47,777 nt of DNA, taken from positions 2,217,078 through 2,264,854 of the forward strand of contig NZ_LR733215.1 in the NCBI RefSeq assembly GCF_902506435.1, read 5' to 3'. Source of the DNA: Nocardioides sp. AX2bis. GTDB taxonomy: Bacteria > Actinomycetota > Actinomycetes > Propionibacteriales > Nocardioidaceae. The notes beneath the pieces are model-generated. The model saw only the letters and a program-made list of their open reading frames with translations. It did not search any database and was not told where the DNA came from. Made by a program: the position numbers and the translations under genes. This document shows, in pieces, positions 43,741 to 47,777 of this stretch (its first letter is position 1; each line of letters starts with the position of its first letter).

Positions 43741-45267
43741 ATGAGCGGTCCCACCCTCGATCCCACCTTCGCGGCGCTGCCCCACCGACTGCTCGGCGAG
43801 GTCGCCCTCGGGCGGGCCGAGCAGCTCGGCGCCACGCACGCCGACTTCCGCCTCGAGCGGGTCCGCTCGCAACATCTCGGCGTGCGCGACGGGGTGCTCC
43901 AGGGCGCCAGCGACGCCGAGGACCTCGGCTTCGCCGTCCGCGTCCTGCACGGTGGCGCCTGGGGCTTCGCCTCCGGCGTGGTGCTGACCGAGGCCGAGGC
44001 GGTCGCCGTGGCCGAGCGCGCCGTCGGGGTCGCCCGGGTCGCGGCCACGATGACGACCGAGCCGGTCCGCCTCGCGCCCGAGCCGACGTACGACGACGTC
44101 ACCTGGGTCTCGGCCTACGACGTCGACCCGCTCGGGGTCCCCGTGGCCGAGAAGGCCGCCGTGCTCGTGGACTGGACCGAGCGGCTGCGCCGCAGCGACG
44201 CGGTCGACCACGCGACGGCGTTCCTGCTGCAGGTGCACGAGAACAAGTACTACGCCGACCTCACCGGCACCCGGACCACGCAGCAGCGGGTCCGGATGCA
44301 GCCCGGCTTCGAGGCCATGGGCTCCACCGCGACCTCCTTCGACTCGATGGCCAGCATCGCGCCGCCGGTGGGCCGGGGCTGGGAGTACTGCACCGGCACG
44401 CCGGCCCAGGGCGCCTGGGACTGGGACGCCGAGCTGGCCGAGGTGCCGGACCTGCTGGCCGAGAAGCTCGCGGCGCCGTCGGTGCAGCCGGGCACCTACG
44501 ACCTGCTGGTGCACCCCTCCAACCTGTGGCTGACGATCCACGAGTCGATCGGGCACGCCACCGAGCTCGACCGGGCGCTGGGCTACGAGGCCAACTACGC
44601 CGGGACCTCGTTCGCCACGCCGGACCACCTCGGCACGCTGCGCTACGGCAGCGAGGTCATGCACGTCACCGGCGACCGGACGTACCCGCACGGCCTGTCG
44701 ACCGTCGGGTACGACGACGAGGGGGTGCAGACCCAGTCGTGGGACATCGTCCGCGACGGTGTCCTGGTCGGCTACCAGCTCGACCGGGCGATGGGCGAGA
44801 TGATGCCCGAGCTCAACGGCGGGCGCTCCAACGGCTGCGCGTACGCCGACTCCCCCGGCCACGTCCCGGTCCAGCGGATGGCCAACGTCTCCCTGCAGCC
44901 GGACCCCGACGGCCCGTCGACCGAGGAGCTGATCGGTCGGGTCGAGCGCGGCATCTACGTCGTCGGCGACAAGTCCTGGTCGATCGACATGCAGCGGTTC
45001 AACTTCCAGTTCACCGGTCAGCGGTTCTACGCGATCGAGGACGGGGAGCTGCGCGGCCAGCTGCGCGACGTGGCGTACCAGGCCACGACGACGGACTTCT
45101 GGGGCTCGCTCGAGGCCGTCGGCGGCCCGCAGACCTGGGTGCTGGGCGGGGCCTTCAACTGCGGCAAGGCCCAGCCCGGCCAGGTCGCGGCGGTCAGCCA
45201 CGGGTGCCCGACGTCGCTGTTCCGCGGCGTGTCGATCCTCAACACCGCCGAGGAAGGAGGCCAGTGA
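43741..45267 (+). CDS. tldD: Metalloprotease TldD
   Basis: The 508-residue protein has the TldD zinc site HESIGH (267-272, His267, Glu268, His271 in the HExxxH pattern). Nearby are ELDRALGYEANYAGTSF, GYDDEGV and the conserved NGGRSNGCAYADSPGH. With TldE it forms a heterodimeric protease acting on unfolded peptides, in some species maturing microcins and antitoxins. TAGGTT (43728-43733) ends 7 nt before the ATG, giving a leaderless start. Its TGA overlaps the ATG of tldE by one base. Confidence 0.93.
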   Translation: MSGPTLDPTFAALPHRLLGEVALGRAEQLGATHADFRLERVRSQHLGVRDGVLQGASDAEDLGFAVRVLHGGAWGFASGVVLTEAEAVAVAERAVGVARVAATMTTEPVRLAPEPTYDDVTWVSAYDVDPLGVPVAEKAAVLVDWTERLRRSDAVDHATAFLLQVHENKYYADLTGTRTTQQRVRMQPGFEAMGSTATSFDSMASIAPPVGRGWEYCTGTPAQGAWDWDAELAEVPDLLAEKLAAPSVQPGTYDLLVHPSNLWLTIHESIGHATELDRALGYEANYAGTSFATPDHLGTLRYGSEVMHVTGDRTYPHGLSTVGYDDEGVQTQSWDIVRDGVLVGYQLDRAMGEMMPELNGGRSNGCAYADSPGHVPVQRMANVSLQPDPDGPSTEELIGRVERGIYVVGDKSWSIDMQRFNFQFTGQRFYAIEDGELRGQLRDVAYQATTTDFWGSLEAVGGPQTWVLGGAFNCGKAQPGQVAAVSHGCPTSLFRGVSILNTAEEGGQ

Positions 45268-46676
45268 TGGCCACCCCCGGACCCGCTGGCGCGCCCACGC
45301 CCCAGGACCTCGCCGAGCACGCGTTGGCCGCCAGCTCCGCCGACGACTGCGTGGTCGTCGTCCGCGACGCCACCAGCGCGAACCTGCGCTGGGCCACCAA
45401 CACCCTGACCACCAACGGCGTGATGCATGCTCTGTCGGTCACCGTGGTCTCGTTCGTGCGGTCCGCCGCCGGCACCGGCACCGGATCCGTCACCTCCACC
45501 GCGACCACCCGCGACCAGGTCGAGGTGCTGGTGGCGTCCGCCGACGCCGCGGCCCGGGCCTCCTCGCCGGCCGAGGACGTCGCCGAGCTGCTCGGGGACC
45601 GGGTGTCGCCGGACTGGGCCGAGGCCCCCGAGCCGACCGACGTCGAGGTGTACGCCACCATCGCCCCCGCGCTCGGCGAGGCCTTCGGGCGTGCCCGGTC
45701 CGCCGGTCGGGTGCTCTACGGGTTCGTCAACCACGAGATGACCACGACGTACCTCGCCTCCAGCACCGGCCTGCGGCTGCGCCACGTCCAGCCCAACGGC
45801 CACGTCGGGGTCACCGGCAAGAGCGCCGACCTGACCCGCAGCGCCTGGGTCGGCGCCGCGACCCGCGACTTCACCGACGTCGACCCGCTGGCCCTCGACG
45901 ACGAGCTGGCCAAGCGCCTGGCCTGGGCCGAGCGGCGCGTCGACCTCCCGGCCGGGCGCTACGACACGATCCTGCCGCCGACGGCCGTGGCCGACCTGAT
46001 GATCGACGCCTACTGGTACGCCGGCGGGCGCGACGCCCACGAGGGCCAGTCGGTCTACAGCCGCCGCGGCGGCGGCACCCGCGTCGGCGACCGGCTCGCC
46101 CGCCCCGGGGTCGGGCTGTGGTCCGACCCCGCCGCGCCCGGGCTGGAGTGCGCCCCGTTCGTGCTCGCCACGACGTCGTCCAACGAGTCGTCGGTCTTCG
46201 ACAACGGGCTGGCGCTGGGCCGCACCGACTGGCTGCGCGACGGCGAGCTGACCTCGCTGATCCAGACCCGGCACTCCGCGGCGATGACAGACCTGCCCGT
46301 GACCCCGTACGTCGACAACCTCGTGCTCGAGGTCGACGGCGCGTCCGGGAGCGTCGACGACCTGGTCGCCGGCACCGAGCGCGGCCTGCTGCTGACCTGC
46401 CTGTGGTACATCCGCGAGGTCGACCCCCAGACCCTGCTGCTGACCGGGCTGACCCGCGACGGGGTCTACCTCGTCGAGGACGGCGAGGTGACCGGCGCGG
46501 TCAACAACTTCCGTTTCAACGAGAGCCCGGTCGACCTGCTGCGCCGCTTCAGCCACGCCGGGGCGACCGTGCCCGGGTTCAGCCGGGAGTGGGGCGACGA
46601 CTACTTCTCCCGCACCGCGATGCCACCGCTGCGGGTGCCGGACTTCAACATGTCCAGCGTCTCCCAGGCCCTCTGA
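45267..46676 (+). CDS. tldE: TldE/PmbA-family protease subunit
   Basis: The 469-residue protein has the PmbA fold, without the zinc motif: [72 protein letters not shown] and the terminal [20 protein letters not shown]. It is the partner that shapes the TldD cavity. GAAGGAGG is the ribosome site, inside the tldD end, and the ATG shares its first base with the tldD stop. The two-gene operon is complete. Confidence 0.92.
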   Translation: MATPGPAGAPTPQDLAEHALAASSADDCVVVVRDATSANLRWATNTLTTNGVMHALSVTVVSFVRSAAGTGTGSVTSTATTRDQVEVLVASADAAARASSPAEDVAELLGDRVSPDWAEAPEPTDVEVYATIAPALGEAFGRARSAGRVLYGFVNHEMTTTYLASSTGLRLRHVQPNGHVGVTGKSADLTRSAWVGAATRDFTDVDPLALDDELAKRLAWAERRVDLPAGRYDTILPPTAVADLMIDAYWYAGGRDAHEGQSVYSRRGGGTRVGDRLARPGVGLWSDPAAPGLECAPFVLATTSSNESSVFDNGLALGRTDWLRDGELTSLIQTRHSAAMTDLPVTPYVDNLVLEVDGASGSVDDLVAGTERGLLLTCLWYIREVDPQTLLLTGLTRDGVYLVEDGEVTGAVNNFRFNESPVDLLRRFSHAGATVPGFSREWGDDYFSRTAMPPLRVPDFNMSSVSQAL

Positions 46677-46731
46677 GCCGAGATGACGCTCGCGGACAGC
46701 CGAGATGACGCTCGCGGCGCCTCGAGGTGAC
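46677..46731 (+). repeat. Left arm of a 55-bp inverted repeat flanking the CHAD gene
   Basis: Two tandem units of CCGAGATGACGCTCGCGG are followed by CGCCTCGAGGTGACG. A third decayed unit (GGTGACGCTTGCGG) follows. The reverse complement of 47722-47777 matches this arm with a single mismatch. Confidence 0.9.
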
Positions 46732-46754
46732 GCTTGCGGCGCCCTCGCTGCCGC

Positions 46755-47705
46755 TCAGCGCACCCAGCCACTGGTCTTGTCGCGGGCGACCTCGTGCCAC
46801 AGCCGGGGCAGGTCGGCCTCGACGGCGTGCGCGGCAGCCTCCTCCCGGGCGTGCAGCCGCCCCCAGGTGAAGGTCGGCTCCCCGGAGCGCTCCGCCTCGG
46901 CGGCGAGGGTCCGCAGCAGAGCCCGGGTCTCGACGGTGTCCTGACGGTCCCCCAGCGCCGTGGTCAGCCGCTTGGCCCGCTTCGTGAGGCGGTCGGCGTC
47001 CGCGCCGAACGCCGGGCGGGCGACCTCGGCGGCGTACCGCAGCCGCTTGACCGCCTTGCGCAGGTCGTGCACGGCGTCGTCGCGCTCGCGCTCCGCGCGG
47101 CTCCCCGGGGCGACGTCGGGCACGGCGTCCACCCGGTCGGCGACGCGCGACAGCTCCTTGCGCAGCCGGGTGGTCACGACCTTCGCGGCCTTCTTCTCCG
47201 CCCGGTCGGTCCACGGTGGCGTCTCGGCCAGCCGGCGCACGGCATCGACGAGCCGCGCGCAGCGGTCCGAGCCCAGGACGTCGTCGGCGGCACCGGCCGT
47301 CCTCCGCGCGGCACGTTGGTGGGTGGCCAGCCGGCGGCGTACGGGTCCCCGCACCAGGCGCGGCTCCTCCTCGTCCAGCAGCCGGGCCAGGCGCTCGCCG
47401 ACGACCTCGACGTCGCGGCGCTCCCCCAGCGCCCGGGCCAGCCACTGCAGCTCGGCCCGCACCGGCTCGACCTCGTCCCGGTCGACCAGGGGCCGGTACG
47501 CCGCGAGAACCGCGCGGAGCCGGCGGCAGGTGGTGCGGGTGCGGTGCAGCCCGTCGTCCCGGTCAGCCTGCGCCGCGGCGACGGCGCCCGGAAGCCGCTC
47601 GGCGAGCCCGGTCAGCCGGCGCTGCAGGACGTCACGGGCGGGTGAGGAGGGGGCGAGGGCGGCCACCGCCGCAGTCTGGACCGCCGTACGGCCCTCGGCC
47701 ACCAC
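46755..47705 (-). CDS. CHAD-domain protein
   Basis: The 316-residue protein is all helical and rich in Arg, Ala and Asp. Two repeats each carry histidine-basic motifs: DGLHRTRTTCRRLRAVLAAY (about 51-70) and AVHDLRKAVKRLRYAAEVA (about 211-229). CHAD domains bind polyphosphate granules through these basic helices. No CYTH triphosphatase is fused or adjacent. GTG 47705 is the only credible start. The gene is framed by inverted repeats of about 55 bp. Confidence 0.88.
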   Translation of the reverse strand: MVAEGRTAVQTAAVAALAPSSPARDVLQRRLTGLAERLPGAVAAAQADRDDGLHRTRTTCRRLRAVLAAYRPLVDRDEVEPVRAELQWLARALGERRDVEVVGERLARLLDEEEPRLVRGPVRRRLATHQRAARRTAGAADDVLGSDRCARLVDAVRRLAETPPWTDRAEKKAAKVVTTRLRKELSRVADRVDAVPDVAPGSRAERERDDAVHDLRKAVKRLRYAAEVARPAFGADADRLTKRAKRLTTALGDRQDTVETRALLRTLAAEAERSGEPTFTWGRLHAREEAAAHAVEADLPRLWHEVARDKTSGWVR

Positions 47706-47721
47706 CCCGGCGCGCCGGAAC

Positions 47722-47777
47722 CGTCATCTCGAGGCGCCGCGAGCGTCATCTCGGCTGTCCGCGAGCGTCATCTCGGC
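47722..47777 (-). repeat. Right arm of the 55-bp inverted repeat flanking the CHAD gene
   Basis: Read on the minus strand it gives two CCGAGATGACGCTCGCGG units and CGCCTCGAGATGACG, identical to the left arm except for one base. It reaches the window edge, so it may go on beyond. Confidence 0.88.

Noticed and set aside
46677..47777. Insertion sequence around the CHAD gene
   Set aside because: Inverted repeats are present but there is no transposase and no target duplication can be seen within the window.

Overview
The window is high-GC, gene-dense DNA with many GTG starts, short intergenic gaps and several leaderless promoters. It reads as an actinobacterial chromosome. An Rpf-like transglycosylase behind a ydaO-type leader, a HAIR-type operator in front of lon, ECF42 sigma/DGPF pairing, and REP-like palindromes of a kind I associate with Nocardioides and relatives suggest Nocardioidaceae. 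This is inference; no rRNA or tRNA is present to test it.

Region 1 (1-13.5 kb) is mostly ordinary: the tail of a membrane protein, msrB, a GABA-type permease with a universal-stress-like tail in an operon with a tandem USP gene, a riboswitch-controlled Rpf-like transglycosylase, and an ArsR / reductase-like / SRPBCC operon. A phage-like helicase, SRPBCC, methyltransferase, MFS and DGPF-ECF42 genes follow, then a secreted beta-propeller protein.

Region 2 (13.6-32.7 kb) is an accessory zone of small, loosely packed genes. It contains broken genes and about nine copies of one intergenic repeat that I do not find elsewhere in the window. Its most notable locus is at 17.1-20.3 kb: a 45-residue Arg/Gly/Thr peptide gene with a strong ribosome site, a GC hairpin, an ABC exporter, a translationally coupled Ser/Thr kinase, and a decayed tyrosine-phosphatase-like gene. 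Two ECF sigma factors, each overlapping a single-pass membrane partner by exactly 28 nt but in opposite gene order, are also here, as is a divergent MocR regulator / DJ-1 pair.

Region 3 (33.1-36.7 kb) is rearranged. An arr-like gene has lost its N-terminus. A lipoprotein with a C-terminal AMIN-like domain is split by an inversion of about 740 bp; undoing that inversion on paper restores its frame. An AlkZ-like gene is truncated.

Region 4 (36.7-47.8 kb) is core genome: lon with a HAIR operator, the overlapping sbcD-sbcC pair (sbcC carries an in-frame duplicated REP-like insertion), the tldD-tldE metalloprotease pair, and a CHAD gene framed by near-perfect 55-bp inverted repeats.
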